Assembly: GCF_004354815.1 (NCBI RefSeq)
Contig: NZ_QWJI01000055.1
Location: 1 to 43,374, forward strand
Direction of reading: 5' to 3'
DNA: 43,374 bases
DNA from: Cardinium endosymbiont of Culicoides punctatus
GTDB taxonomy: Bacteria; Bacteroidota; Bacteroidia; Cytophagales; Amoebophilaceae
Below, one piece after another: positions 17,460-26,711 of this stretch (positions are counted from its first letter, which is position 1; the number at the start of each line of letters is the position of its first letter). The notes under the pieces are model-generated. The model was given only the letters and a program-made list of their open reading frames with translations, searched no databases and was not told the DNA's origin. The position numbers were made by a program, and so were the translations under genes.

Positions 17460-19805
17460 TTAAAAAGGGTAACCAATAGTAAGGTTAAAGTTAACAAGTT
17501 TTGATTGCGAAATCAAACCAGAAGGACTACGTAACTTAATGGCTACATCCCCACAAAGTACAAAGGTATTATAAAAATTCAATCTTAACCCAAAACCACC
17601 CCCTATAGCAAAAGCTTTATAAAAATTATTAAAATTGAACTTTGCTTCCATTGGTGCATTTCTTGATAAACTCCAAGTATTTCCTATATCTACAAAAAGA
17701 GCTCCTTCTAAAAAGCCTATTAGTTTTTGACGAAGCTCTATATTCCCCAATAACAGCAAATCACCATTACCTTCTCTTATTTTATTTTTCTTAGATTGGC
17801 AATAACCAGGACCTATTTTATGTGTATCCCAAGCCCTAACGCCACTATACCCTCCAGCTTGATATTGTTTATCTGGATGAACTATGTCATTTTCTCCATA
17901 GACTATGTTTACCCCTAATTTGGTTTGACAAACTACCATAGTATCTTCCGTAAGATTAAAAGAACGTCTATGATCTAAGTCAAGCTTAATATATTGATAA
18001 AATTGAAATTTTCTTGGGAAGATCTTTTTTAAAGAAAAAATCTTTTCATATAATCCTCCATGTTCCACCCCAATGGAAAAAATCCATTTATACCTATTTA
18101 AAACATCTAAATATTCGTTAGCAGTAGTGTCCTTAATGGTAGATGCGAATCCTATGCTTGTTAAAAAAGAAGGTATTAAAATATTGTTTTCTAATTTATA
18201 TTGAGCATTTTTATCTATCACCTTTGGATGTATATATGAGATCTTACAGGGTGAAAACTGGTATGAAATATTTTTATCTCTATGACGCCAGTCATAGATC
18301 AGTTCGCTATCTGTTTTTTTTCTAGTGTAAATTGGATTATGAATATAATTAAACCCAATATGCACTGCTGTATTTGGGCTAAAATCCTCTAATGCCACCT
18401 TTGCTCTTTCTGGCAAAGGCAATAAAAAATGTGGAGTGGTGTATTTAAGGCGTAATCCACAAGAAAGGTGTTTGTAAAAAGCCTGTTTTTTTCCTGTTAA
18501 TTGTTCGCTTAATGAAACATTTGTTTCTATTTGTACAATACCAAGGCCTCCAAATAACTGCCTTATGGTAGGTATAATTTTAATAGTTGGACGTAATCGT
18601 TTAAGATTTAGATTAATACACTCCCCCCCTATTTCGGTCTGTACGATAACACGTTCATAAGGCTTCAAATATATATATATAACCAAATGATTTGCTTCTT
18701 TTTTAGGGAAAATAGTAATAGACTCAAATATACCAAGGCGATGGAGTCGCTCAGATGTTTCTAGAATCTTACTTTTATCATAAAAGTCTCCAGGTCGAAT
18801 AGCTATTTTATGGACTAAATCTTTAAGTAAGTGTTTAGCTGATTCAATTAGAAATACAATCCCTTGGCATTCCTTCGTGAGTAAAGTAGTCTGTCCTTTG
18901 GTTTTATTTTTGGGAGTTAAATCTACAATAACACGTCCTACTTTAATCTTATTATGAGTTAATTGATTATCAGGTTTTTCTATAACAGTAGTAATGGCTA
19001 TCGTATGATCATTTTGAGAAACTTCTGCTGTAAAATGACAATATGCTTCATTAAATTCAAAATATCCATTATTGGATAACAAAGTTATAATTCTCTCTTG
19101 TTCATTTATAAAATCTTGATATTGATATGGATTATTTTTTTTAATAAAACTTTCTTTCACATGCTTCAATAATATTTCTTTTATAGATGGGTCTTTGATA
19201 TCTAGTTCTATAGATGAAATTTTATACGCATGCCCTTGCTGTATACGATAGGTCACACATACACTGTTTTTTTTAAAATCAGTTTGCGTAGTAATGATAG
19301 CATCTAGATATCCTTTGGAATGAAGATAGTCTAGAAATATTTTTTCATTCTGTTGCACATAAATTCGATTGTAGGCCATTGGCTTTTCTCCCATACGCAT
19401 AAAGCGATTTCCATGTGCAAGTGCTCTTTCTTTTGACTTAATAAGTCTATCTCTCTGAGCAATAAGTTTAATTTTATCCTTCTCGTTAATAGCTTGATCT
19501 ATTTTACTTTGATATACACGATTAATTCTAATAATTTTTGCTTGTATTTTTTCGGGATAAAAATGTTTTTCCCCAAGCTGGTATAACCATTTTTTTATTG
19601 GTATAAATAAAAAAGTGCTATGTGGTTGATAAATAGAATATTTTTTTAGTTCCTTTTTTTGAGTAGAACGGACACCTACTATGACCTCTTTAATAGACAA
19701 GGATTCATTTGCATGTACCTCTATTACCATGCAACCAGTGAATGATAATAGATATAGAACGAATAGTAAGAATTTTTCTTTTCTTCTTAAAAAATATGTT
19801 TTCAA
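17460..19805 (-). CDS. tamL: Translocation and assembly module lipoprotein TamL-like
   Basis: 781-residue Omp85-superfamily protein. An N-terminal signal carries a lipobox-like FTGC (Cys25), which is the mark of the lipidated Bacteroidota TamL. POTRA-type segments follow (YLHSKGYLDAIITTQTDF near 150; ITLLSNNGYFEFNEAY near 235; RLHRLGIFESITIFPKK near 350). The C-terminal barrel includes YQAGGYSGVRAW, the equivalent of the VRGY motif, then ELRQKLIGFLEGALFVDIGN and a final GGFGLRLNF block ending in Phe. TamL works with TamB in moving proteins or lipids to the outer membrane; no tamB is in the window. The gene is divergent from recA. Confidence 0.85.
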   Translation of the reverse strand: MKTYFLRRKEKFLLFVLYLLSFTGCMVIEVHANESLSIKEVIVGVRSTQKKELKKYSIYQPHSTFLFIPIKKWLYQLGEKHFYPEKIQAKIIRINRVYQSKIDQAINEKDKIKLIAQRDRLIKSKERALAHGNRFMRMGEKPMAYNRIYVQQNEKIFLDYLHSKGYLDAIITTQTDFKKNSVCVTYRIQQGHAYKISSIELDIKDPSIKEILLKHVKESFIKKNNPYQYQDFINEQERIITLLSNNGYFEFNEAYCHFTAEVSQNDHTIAITTVIEKPDNQLTHNKIKVGRVIVDLTPKNKTKGQTTLLTKECQGIVFLIESAKHLLKDLVHKIAIRPGDFYDKSKILETSERLHRLGIFESITIFPKKEANHLVIYIYLKPYERVIVQTEIGGECINLNLKRLRPTIKIIPTIRQLFGGLGIVQIETNVSLSEQLTGKKQAFYKHLSCGLRLKYTTPHFLLPLPERAKVALEDFSPNTAVHIGFNYIHNPIYTRKKTDSELIYDWRHRDKNISYQFSPCKISYIHPKVIDKNAQYKLENNILIPSFLTSIGFASTIKDTTANEYLDVLNRYKWIFSIGVEHGGLYEKIFSLKKIFPRKFQFYQYIKLDLDHRRSFNLTEDTMVVCQTKLGVNIVYGENDIVHPDKQYQAGGYSGVRAWDTHKIGPGYCQSKKNKIREGNGDLLLLGNIELRQKLIGFLEGALFVDIGNTWSLSRNAPMEAKFNFNNFYKAFAIGGGFGLRLNFYNTFVLCGDVAIKLRSPSGLISQSKLVNFNLTIGYPF

Positions 19806-20060
19806 CTTCGACAGTTAATAGATAATTAAAGTTTTAAAATTGTAAATTAATTAAAAAATCTCATAATTGGTAAAGATGGCATGTTCAATAGGTGTCCCAT
19901 GTATCATATTATCAAATAAATGTAGTATGTTTGATATACGCTGATTTTATTTTGCTTTGACTTTAAAATCTGGCAGTGAATCATGGGCAATCTTGGACTA
20001 ACTTGTATAACTAGGCTAACTAAAAAATGAAAAAAATATTTTTCTAGCCCCTAAAACTAT

Positions 20061-21080
20061 ATGACCGATAATACAGAAAAATTAAAAGCGCTGCAAATTA
20101 CCATTGACAAATTAGAAAAGACATATGGACGTGGAACAGTAATGAGATTAAGTGATAATCCCATAGTGGACATTCCTATCATTTCCACAGGCTCCTTAGG
20201 GTTAGATTTGGCATTGGGCATAGGTGGTATACCACGTGGCAGAATTGTTGAAATTTATGGTCCAGAATCTTCTGGTAAGACAACGCTATCTCTGCACTGT
20301 ATAGCAGAAGCACAAAAAAAAGGAGGACTGGCTGCCTTTATTGATGCAGAACATGCTTTTGATAGAAGCTATGCAGAACGTTTAGGTATAGATACTGAAA
20401 ATTTGTTAATCTCCCAGCCAGATGATGGAGAACAAGCACTAGAAATAGCAGAACATCTCATTCGTTCTGGTGGTATAGATATTATAGTAATCGACTCTGT
20501 TGCAGCATTGGTACCCCGTAGTGAAATCGAAGGAGATATGGGTGACAGCAAAATGGGGTTACAAGCCCGTTTAATGTCACAAGCATTAAGGAAACTTACA
20601 GGGACTATTAATAAAACAGGTTGTTCTTGCATTTTTATTAATCAATTAAGGGAAAAAATTGGGGTAATGTTTGGCAATCCAGAAACTACCACTGGTGGAA
20701 ATGCACTAAAGTTTTATGCCTCTGTTCGTCTAGATATTCGTAGTATAACAGCTTTAAAAGAAAGCGACGGTACAATCTTAGGCAAACGTACTAGGGTTAA
20801 GATTGTAAAAAATAAAGTAGCACCTCCTTTTAGAGTAGTTGAGTTTGATATTGTTTATGGAGAAGGTATTTCTAAAGTTGGAGAACTTATCGATATCGGA
20901 GTAGAATTGGGTGTTATTAAGAAAGCTGGCTCTTGGTTTTCGTATGAAGACAATAAATTAGCTCAAGGAAGAGAAGCTAGTAAGGAGGTACTGAACAATA
21001 ACCCAGAACTATTTGCAAAAATAGAAAGGGAAATTAAAGCAAAAATTTCTGAGATTACTTTTAAATCAAAAACGGATTGA
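20061..21080 (+). CDS. recA: Recombinase RecA
   Basis: DNA-strand-exchange ATPase for homologous recombination and repair, 339 residues. The N-terminal helix ends in [11 protein letters not shown]. The Walker A is [10 protein letters not shown] (66-75) and the Walker B region reads [20 protein letters not shown]. Loop 1 ([20 protein letters not shown]) and loop 2 ([30 protein letters not shown]) are standard. The C-terminal domain is short. There is no neighbouring lexA, recX or SOS-type operator that I could recognise. The presence of RecA is consistent with the recombination scars seen among the IS fragments. Confidence 0.97.
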   Translation: MTDNTEKLKALQITIDKLEKTYGRGTVMRLSDNPIVDIPIISTGSLGLDLALGIGGIPRGRIVEIYGPESSGKTTLSLHCIAEAQKKGGLAAFIDAEHAFDRSYAERLGIDTENLLISQPDDGEQALEIAEHLIRSGGIDIIVIDSVAALVPRSEIEGDMGDSKMGLQARLMSQALRKLTGTINKTGCSCIFINQLREKIGVMFGNPETTTGGNALKFYASVRLDIRSITALKESDGTILGKRTRVKIVKNKVAPPFRVVEFDIVYGEGISKVGELIDIGVELGVIKKAGSWFSYEDNKLAQGREASKEVLNNNPELFAKIEREIKAKISEITFKSKTD

Positions 21081-21215
21081 TTTTACTAAACTAAAGGTAT
21101 TATTATTGCTAGCGGTTTAGAGTAAATTAGACCTTTATAAACATATATTTTGTAATGTCCTCTTAGGACATACTCCAGAACCGACTATTTCATATATTAG
21201 GCGCATCTTTACTAC

Positions 21216-21926
21216 ATGGTAGAAAATACAATAATAGAGGTCAAAAATTTAGGGTTAATAGCGTATAAAGAAGCACTTGCCATTCAAGAAGCACACTATC
21301 AGACAATTGTTGATAGAAAGAAAAAAAATAGCACTTTGCCTCAAGATGAGCAAGAACCAACTCCTAACTATTTGCTCTGTTGCGAACATTTTCCTGTATA
21401 TACACTTGGAAGAAGTAGTTCTATAGATCACTTGCTTGTAGACAATGCTGTGCTACAAGCACAAGGTATTGCGTTATATAATGTCAATAGAGGTGGAGAT
21501 ATTACCTACCATGGACCTGGCCAATTGGTAATTTACCCTATTATTGATCTGGAGTTTTTTTTTAAGGACATACATCGTTACCTTCGGCTACTTGAATCAT
21601 CTGTTATAGAAACGTTACGTAATTTTAATATTGTTTCTACGCAGCTTCCTGGATTTACAGGAGTATGGTTAAACGAAGATAAGAACAAACAATGTGCCGA
21701 GAGAAAAATTTGTGCGATTGGCATTAGAGTAAGTAGGTGGGTAACCATGCATGGACTTGCGTTAAATGTATGTAATGATCTAATGCCCTTCAGTCAGATT
21801 ATACCTTGTGGTATAGCTAAACAGGTCACATCTATACAACAAGAACTAAAAAAAACGATTCCAATGCGTTCTGTTGAAGATATGCTAACCAAATCTATTA
21901 TAAATAATCTTTTGGGTAACACATAA
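21216..21926 (+). CDS. lipB: Octanoyl-[acyl-carrier-protein]:protein octanoyltransferase
   Basis: Transfers octanoate from ACP to lipoyl domains, the first step of lipoate assembly. 236 residues with the LipB core: LLCCEHFPVYTLGRSS, then RGGDITYHGPGQLVIYPI, the catalytic Lys region RKICAIGIRV, and the catalytic Cys in IIPCGIAKQVTSI. WVTMHGLALNV is also typical. LipA is not in the window. Its presence implies that a 2-oxoacid dehydrogenase or similar lipoylated enzyme remains in the cell. A gap of 135 bp separates it from recA. Confidence 0.94.
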   Translation: MVENTIIEVKNLGLIAYKEALAIQEAHYQTIVDRKKKNSTLPQDEQEPTPNYLLCCEHFPVYTLGRSSSIDHLLVDNAVLQAQGIALYNVNRGGDITYHGPGQLVIYPIIDLEFFFKDIHRYLRLLESSVIETLRNFNIVSTQLPGFTGVWLNEDKNKQCAERKICAIGIRVSRWVTMHGLALNVCNDLMPFSQIIPCGIAKQVTSIQQELKKTIPMRSVEDMLTKSIINNLLGNT

Positions 21927-21931
21927 TTATA

Positions 21932-21991
21932 ATGGACTGAAAAAGTTAGGCAAAAAGGGGAAACTCCTAGCCATAAATTATTTTCATCCAT
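21932..21991. repeat. Imperfect hairpin after lipB
   Basis: ATGGACTGAAAAAGTTAGGC (21932-21951) pairs imperfectly with GCCATAAATTATTTTCATCCAT (21970-21991), roughly 16 of 22 positions. It could end the lipB transcript or be a decayed small repeat. The rest of the 305-base gap before the next gene shows nothing else I can name. Confidence 0.35.
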
Positions 21992-22231
21992 AGCATTTGC
22001 TTTTATTTTTTCAGTTTATTAACTTTGAAAGTTGATTGAAATTTTATCAATAAGTCCTATCAAAGGCGCATCTTATCTTTGGTGTATTATTTCCCCATTT
22101 TTAAGTTTAAGCCTTATTAGGCCTGTGTTGCATATTAAGTAGATAGACGTTATGCTAAAAATAACATTTTGCATATACGTTTCTAATGTAATACAGTGAT
22201 TTTCTGTTTATGCTTTTAACATTATGTAAAA

Positions 22232-23236
22232 ATGAAATTCCGCCTTTTTATGCTCTTTTTATCTATTGTCCTAGCTATAAAATCATGCAAAAGCCCTGCA
22301 GCAAGTTCTAGCACAACAAGTGTCCAGGCTAATGGACCTGAAAAAGTGAATTCCGAACGTGGGAAATCTACAAGCAGCAGCAAGGCATCTGAAGAAGAGT
22401 ATAAAGAAAAACCTTCCAAGCCAATTTTTTCCCTCAAAGACATTACTATACAAACTGGTAATACAGAAGAGATGATTTTAGAAGTTCAAGGGCCAATAGA
22501 GGGATATGTAGTTAAATCTATTACAATAAATGGCAAATATGATGTGCATAACTTTCAATTAAGTGCGCTAAAGAATCAATCCATACCATCTACTGGTTTA
22601 ACATTTTCCATAAATCCAGTGAATACCTTAAGACCAGGTGCCTACAGATTAACAATAAAGGTCGGCAAAATAGGGTGTGGTAGTCGAGCTACAGAGCAAT
22701 ATATTAGTTGTACCATTACCATTTCCACAAAACCAGAAGAAACCAATCTCCCTTCCTCAGAACAACAGAAATGTACTAATAGTGATAGTAATAAAAAACC
22801 AGATAGGGTGTCAAAAGAGAAAAAAAAAGGTAAAAAGTCAAAAGCTAACGCAACAGAAGATGCAAACCTATCCGATCCAACACGGGATTTCCCTCTTTTT
22901 ACAAAATCCTTGCCAGAACCTGATACAATTCCTATCTATACATTTCTATGTACAAACGGTCAAAATACTGTGATTACGTATGATTTAGATAATACCCTAG
23001 AAAAGTTTCAAATACAAACAATTAAAATCGTGAAGCAACCAAATGGGAAAAATTCTACTGCCCTCAACCGTTTTGGCCTAGATAAATATAAGAAGGGAGG
23101 AATATTTAATAAATCCATAACCATATCTACAAGTATTAATCAGTCGGGTATGTATCGATTGACTGTAGAGATTAAAAACACAAATTCATCAGAAACATGG
23201 ATATCTGTATGCAATATACAACTTGGTAATAACTAA
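22232..23236 (+). CDS. Predicted two-domain lipoprotein, unknown
   Basis: 334 residues. The signal MKFRLFMLFLSIVLAIKSC has a lipobox-like IKSC (Cys19), followed by a Ser/Thr-rich linker. Two domains of about 100 residues appear to be repeats. Residues ~67-168 contain TGLTFSINPVNTLRPGAYRLTIKVG and residues ~230-334 contain NKSITISTSINQSGMYRLTVEIKN; both end in a beta strand with a Cys. A Lys-rich linker (VSKEKKKGKKSKANA) joins them. The fold is probably a beta-sandwich, with no known family recognised. An IS66 end lies only 15 bases after the stop codon, so the natural 3' flank is lost. Confidence 0.55.
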   Translation: MKFRLFMLFLSIVLAIKSCKSPAASSSTTSVQANGPEKVNSERGKSTSSSKASEEEYKEKPSKPIFSLKDITIQTGNTEEMILEVQGPIEGYVVKSITINGKYDVHNFQLSALKNQSIPSTGLTFSINPVNTLRPGAYRLTIKVGKIGCGSRATEQYISCTITISTKPEETNLPSSEQQKCTNSDSNKKPDRVSKEKKKGKKSKANATEDANLSDPTRDFPLFTKSLPEPDTIPIYTFLCTNGQNTVITYDLDNTLEKFQIQTIKIVKQPNGKNSTALNRFGLDKYKKGGIFNKSITISTSINQSGMYRLTVEIKNTNSSETWISVCNIQLGNN

Positions 23237-23251
23237 AATATATGATGACAG

Positions 23252-23306
23252 GTAACTCCCCAGGTATATCAAATTTTTTTTCTTACTATTGAGTAATATT
23301 TGATAT
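23252..23306 (+). mobile_element. Solo IS66 end, decayed
   Basis: Starts GTAACTCCCCAGGTATATC and continues TTCTTACTATTGAGTA, matching the terminal repeat and leader of the IS66 fragments at the window start. About 26 leader bases between two CAGGTA copies are missing. The remainder shows short deletions, and no transposase sequence follows. This is a dead remnant in the orientation of a plus-strand element. Confidence 0.75.
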
Positions 23307-23406
23307 GGATAAAATTGTTAAAGAAAATAACTTAAGTAATCAGTCCTAAAATATCATAAAATGTTTTGGTTCAATATCAATTACAAAACAGGCCTAATCA
23401 AGATTT

Positions 23407-24717
23407 ATGGTACACATGCCTCATTGGCCTAAATTAGTTAATAGCAAGTCAACATTTTCTATCGATCGCATCAAAGGTTATTTAAGTAAATTAGGTCATC
23501 CTGAAAAAAGAATACCACCTATTATTCATATAGCTGGAACCAATGGCAAAGGATCAACACTATCATTTATAAGATATATAATGCAAACAGCAGGATATAC
23601 AGTGCATACATATACTTCTCCACATTTAATCAATTTTAATGAGCGAATAGTTATTGCAGGTAGCTATATCGATGATCATGCACTATACAACTTATTGGAA
23701 GAATGTCGCACTGTAATTGCAGATCAGCCGATTACTTTGTTTGAAGCTGCAACGATGGCATCCTTTTTAGCTTTTTCCCGCCATAAAGCTGATGTCACTC
23801 TGGTTGAAGTAGGTATAGGTGGAAGATTAGATACAACAAATGTTATAGAGCATCCAATCTTAACCATAATTACTTCCATTGCACTTGATCATATGGAGTA
23901 CCTTGGCCCTACTGTAGAAAGTATAGCATATGAAAAGGCTGGAATAATGAAACCTAATGTTCCCTGTATCATAGCACCACAAAAAAAAGCTATAATGAAT
24001 GTACTAGAACACAACGCAATCAACAATAAAGCACCTTTATATAGAGGAGAAATCGAATGGAATTGCGAAAGAAAGAACCATAAAATGGTGTTTCAATCCG
24101 TTATGCAATCCACGGAATTTCCTTTACCATCTTTAAGGGGTGATCATCAAATAATTAATGCAGGAAATGCCATTGCAGCATGTAATATTTTGAGTAAAAA
24201 ATATGGATTTAAGATCGAAAAAGAGGATATCACTTTAGGACTACAACAGACTTATTGGCCTGCACGACTAGAACTTATAGAAGAGGGTAATTTAATTGCT
24301 TTGCTACCAAAAGGGTGGAAGTTATTTTTAGATGGTGCACATAATAATGAAGGTGCTAGAATATTAGCTGAGTGGATAAAAGACCACTTTAATGAAGGTG
24401 TTTATATAATTTTTGGGATTACTGGCAATAAAAATATAGAAGAATTTTTGAGCCATTTAAAACCATATATCAGGCTATTATGTTCTATTGATATAAAAAT
24501 TGAACATAAAGCAACCGATATGAGTTTAGTTAGATCAGGAGCAAACAATATAGGAATCAATGCCATTGAGTGTGTATCGATCAGCGACGCAATATTCAAT
24601 CACATACTAAAAAAATCTGTCGAAAATGTTAAAACTATATTAATTTGTGGTTCGCTATACTTGGCCAGAGATTTTGCTATGGAGAATATGAAACGATATA
24701 TTCCACATTTTAATTAG
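23407..24717 (+). CDS. folC: Folylpolyglutamate synthase / dihydrofolate synthase
   Basis: Mur-ligase-type enzyme that adds glutamate to folates (and to dihydropteroate in bifunctional members), 436 residues. The ATP loop is IAGTNGKGST (about 42-51). Further markers are YTSPHLINFNERI, the metal-site block TLVEVGIGGRLDTTN, ITSIALDHMEYLG, and YEKAGIMKPNVP. The C-terminal domain has FLDGAHNNEGAR. No other folate gene is in the window, so it may act on imported folates, keeping them in the cell. The start at 23407 (MVHMPHW) could equally be the ATG three codons later. Confidence 0.93.
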   Translation: MVHMPHWPKLVNSKSTFSIDRIKGYLSKLGHPEKRIPPIIHIAGTNGKGSTLSFIRYIMQTAGYTVHTYTSPHLINFNERIVIAGSYIDDHALYNLLEECRTVIADQPITLFEAATMASFLAFSRHKADVTLVEVGIGGRLDTTNVIEHPILTIITSIALDHMEYLGPTVESIAYEKAGIMKPNVPCIIAPQKKAIMNVLEHNAINNKAPLYRGEIEWNCERKNHKMVFQSVMQSTEFPLPSLRGDHQIINAGNAIAACNILSKKYGFKIEKEDITLGLQQTYWPARLELIEEGNLIALLPKGWKLFLDGAHNNEGARILAEWIKDHFNEGVYIIFGITGNKNIEEFLSHLKPYIRLLCSIDIKIEHKATDMSLVRSGANNIGINAIECVSISDAIFNHILKKSVENVKTILICGSLYLARDFAMENMKRYIPHFN

Positions 24718-24736
24718 TCGGTTTTAAAGTATTCAT

Positions 24737-24762
24737 ATATCGGATTTTTTATAAACCGATAT
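24737..24762. repeat. Short inverted repeat after folC
   Basis: ATATCGG (24737-24743) and CCGATAT (24756-24762) flank a 12-base T-rich loop, and an alternative pairing TCGGTTT/AAACCGA overlaps it. It may end the folC transcript; no T-tract follows the stem, so confidence is low. Confidence 0.3.
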
Positions 24763-24964
24763 TCTACCAGATTACTCCTTTGTATTCTTGATATACTCCG
24801 AAACAACTAGTTATTTCTTTGTTTAATTGGATATTTTTTGTAAAATTGTAATGTATTGCCTACATGATTCTCAATTCTCAGGATATAGGTAAACACAATA
24901 AGTAGAAGATTCAACCATTACATCGTAATGTATATAAAACATATAACGTTATAAACATAATAAA

Positions 24965-25703
24965 ATGAGTATTTTAAAAATAAAAAGTATTGGGTTACTA
25001 GCTGCTTCCGTTCTGTTCTCATCACAAGAAGCTATAGCAGAAGATCATTGGGGTGCTGGTATAAAAGCATCTGGATCCATTTCTTTTATGAAAGAATCAG
25101 CTAAAATGACTAAAGAGATTGAAGACGTCAAAAAGAGCGGTATTGATGTTTCAACTAACTATTTTAACCCTTGGTTTGGTGCAGGTATATATGCAGAGTA
25201 CGCTTTTTTTAATGACCATATAGGAGTTGGTACAGAAATATTGTATAATAGATTTATTGGTTCCTTTAGTAGGAGTTCCAAACCTAATTCTGCTGTTGCT
25301 CCGAATATTTCTGATACAGATACAGGTACAGATACAATTAGAACAGATACTATTGCCTTCCCACTTACTTTTGGAGTGTATTGGACTTCTTTTATTCGTC
25401 CATCATTTTAAAGATGACTATTTTCTTGCTAGATTGTTCTTCGGTATATGTCCTGTCGTTTGTTTTGGAGATAAAGCAACTTCTGCAGATCCTGGTAAAA
25501 TTCCTAAGATTAACAATGATATAAGACGTAGATTTGGCTTTATCGGTGGACATAGTTTTGAATTTCCTAATGGATTGTTGCTAGAGCTTAAGGGTTTACT
25601 CCCTTATAACCTTTACGATTCCGATGAAGAAGATAATCGTCCTTTCGTAACATCTTGCCACCTTTCACTCGGTTACAATTTTGCTAAGTTATTAGAAAAT
25701 TAG
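24965..25703 (+). pseudogene. Outer-membrane beta-barrel (porin-like) gene, frameshifted
   Basis: The first part (24965-25411) encodes a signal peptide (LLAASVLFSSQEAIA), then GAGIKASGSISFMK and strands such as FGAGIYAEYAFFNDHIGVGTEILYNRF, ending FGVYWTSFIRPSF-stop. The second part (to 25703, another frame) continues with KDDYFLARLFFGICPVVCFG, RRFGFIGGHSFEFPNG, and closes with a barrel-like ending SCHLSLGYNFAKLLEN. One single-base shift near 25390-25410 would join them into about 246 residues, the size of a Bacteroidota 8-10-strand barrel (OMP_b-brl type). A run of GATACA-like hexamers lies upstream of the shift (25314-25336), but six-base slippage would not alter frame. A sequencing error or programmed shift cannot be excluded. 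Confidence 0.7.
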
Positions 25704-25741
25704 GGCAATAATATATATTCCTGTAATAAGGTTTTAAAATT

Positions 25742-25797
25742 GTTGGCTATGCCGATCAGCTGGTATTGAGCTGTTTGGCATAGCCAACTTTTATTTT
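25742..25797 (+). terminator. Rho-independent terminator
   Basis: Perfect 12-bp stem GTTGGCTATGCC (25742-25753) / GGCATAGCCAAC (25777-25788) with an inner AGCT/AGCT pairing, followed at once by TTTTATTTT. It closes the porin-like gene. The rest of the 309-base gap before nth shows no gene. Confidence 0.85.
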
Positions 25798-26012
25798 ACC
25801 TAGTTCATTGATTCTTAAGCAAATAGAAGCATCCATCAAAACGTCCACGTTGAAGAAAAATGCGCAAAAAAATCTAGATAAGTTCAATCTATACTGTAAA
25901 TCTCATTTGTAATATGGTAGTGTATGTATATCACATATATTTATTTGTTATATTAAGCATTGGTATATAAAACCCATGTATTTGTATTTTGATGGATATT
26001 TAGCATAACTGC

Positions 26013-26711
26013 ATGTTTACAAATACAACAAAACGTTATCAAGCTTTTATTAAACATTTACGCAAAGAGCCAGCTCAACGTAAGACAGAGCTTGTTTACA
26101 ATACACCTTTTCAATTGTTGGTAGCTGTTATATTGAGTGCACAGTGTACCGATAAAAGGGTAAATCTATGTACACCAGCACTATTTTCCCTATTCCCTAC
26201 AGCATCTCTTTTGTCCAAAGCTTCCTTTGATGCAGTATTTGACTGTATCAAAAGTATCTCCTATCCTAGAAATAAAACTAATTTTTTAATAGAAACTGCT
26301 AAGCGTCTTGTAACCACATTTAATGAGACCATTCCCTCTTCTGTAGAAGCTTTACAAACCCTACCTGGAGTAGGACGTAAAACAGCACACGTGATTGCAT
26401 CCATTTTGTATAATAAGCCTACTTTAGCCGTAGATACACATGTTTTTAGGGTAGCAAAACGCATTGGATTAGCTCCACAATCAGCCACCACACCACTCAT
26501 GGTAGAGAAAGAACTGATGGCCCATCTTCCTATTAAGTATATACAAAGCGCAAACCAATGGATTTTGCTCCATGGGAGATATATTTGTATAGCAAGAAAG
26601 CCAAAATGTAATGCATGTCCTATAACAGATTTTTGTGACTATTTCCAAAACAACCCATATGCAGTACAAACGCGTATTACTAAAACTGAGTGGAGAACTG
26701 CTAAAGAGTAA
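26013..26711 (+). CDS. nth: Endonuclease III
   Basis: DNA glycosylase/AP lyase that removes oxidised pyrimidines in base-excision repair. 232 residues. It has the helix-hairpin-helix LPGVGRKTA with the catalytic Lys, the catalytic Asp in VDTHVFRVAKRIGL, and the [4Fe-4S] cluster pattern C-x6-C-x2-C-x5-C in CIARKPKCNACPITDFC. The N-terminal ILSAQCTDKRVN is standard. The last codons overlap the start of pyrH in another frame, so the two are likely transcribed together and may be coupled in translation. Confidence 0.96.
   Translation: MFTNTTKRYQAFIKHLRKEPAQRKTELVYNTPFQLLVAVILSAQCTDKRVNLCTPALFSLFPTASLLSKASFDAVFDCIKSISYPRNKTNFLIETAKRLVTTFNETIPSSVEALQTLPGVGRKTAHVIASILYNKPTLAVDTHVFRVAKRIGLAPQSATTPLMVEKELMAHLPIKYIQSANQWILLHGRYICIARKPKCNACPITDFCDYFQNNPYAVQTRITKTEWRTAKE

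Noticed and set aside
19926-19933. TATGTTTG as a Bacteroidota -7 box for recA
   Set aside because: Matches TAnnTTTG, but no TTTG-type partner is found at the right distance upstream.
22677-22973. 98-residue plus-strand frame inside the two-domain lipoprotein gene
   Set aside because: Alternative frame of a well-supported gene with no protein-like pattern.
25314-25350. GATACA-like hexamer tract as a phase-variation switch
   Set aside because: A six-base unit keeps the frame, so slippage there cannot cause the frameshift found downstream.
26635-26658. Earlier ATG start for pyrH at 26635
   Set aside because: The added residues do not belong to the conserved UMP-kinase start, which begins at 26659.
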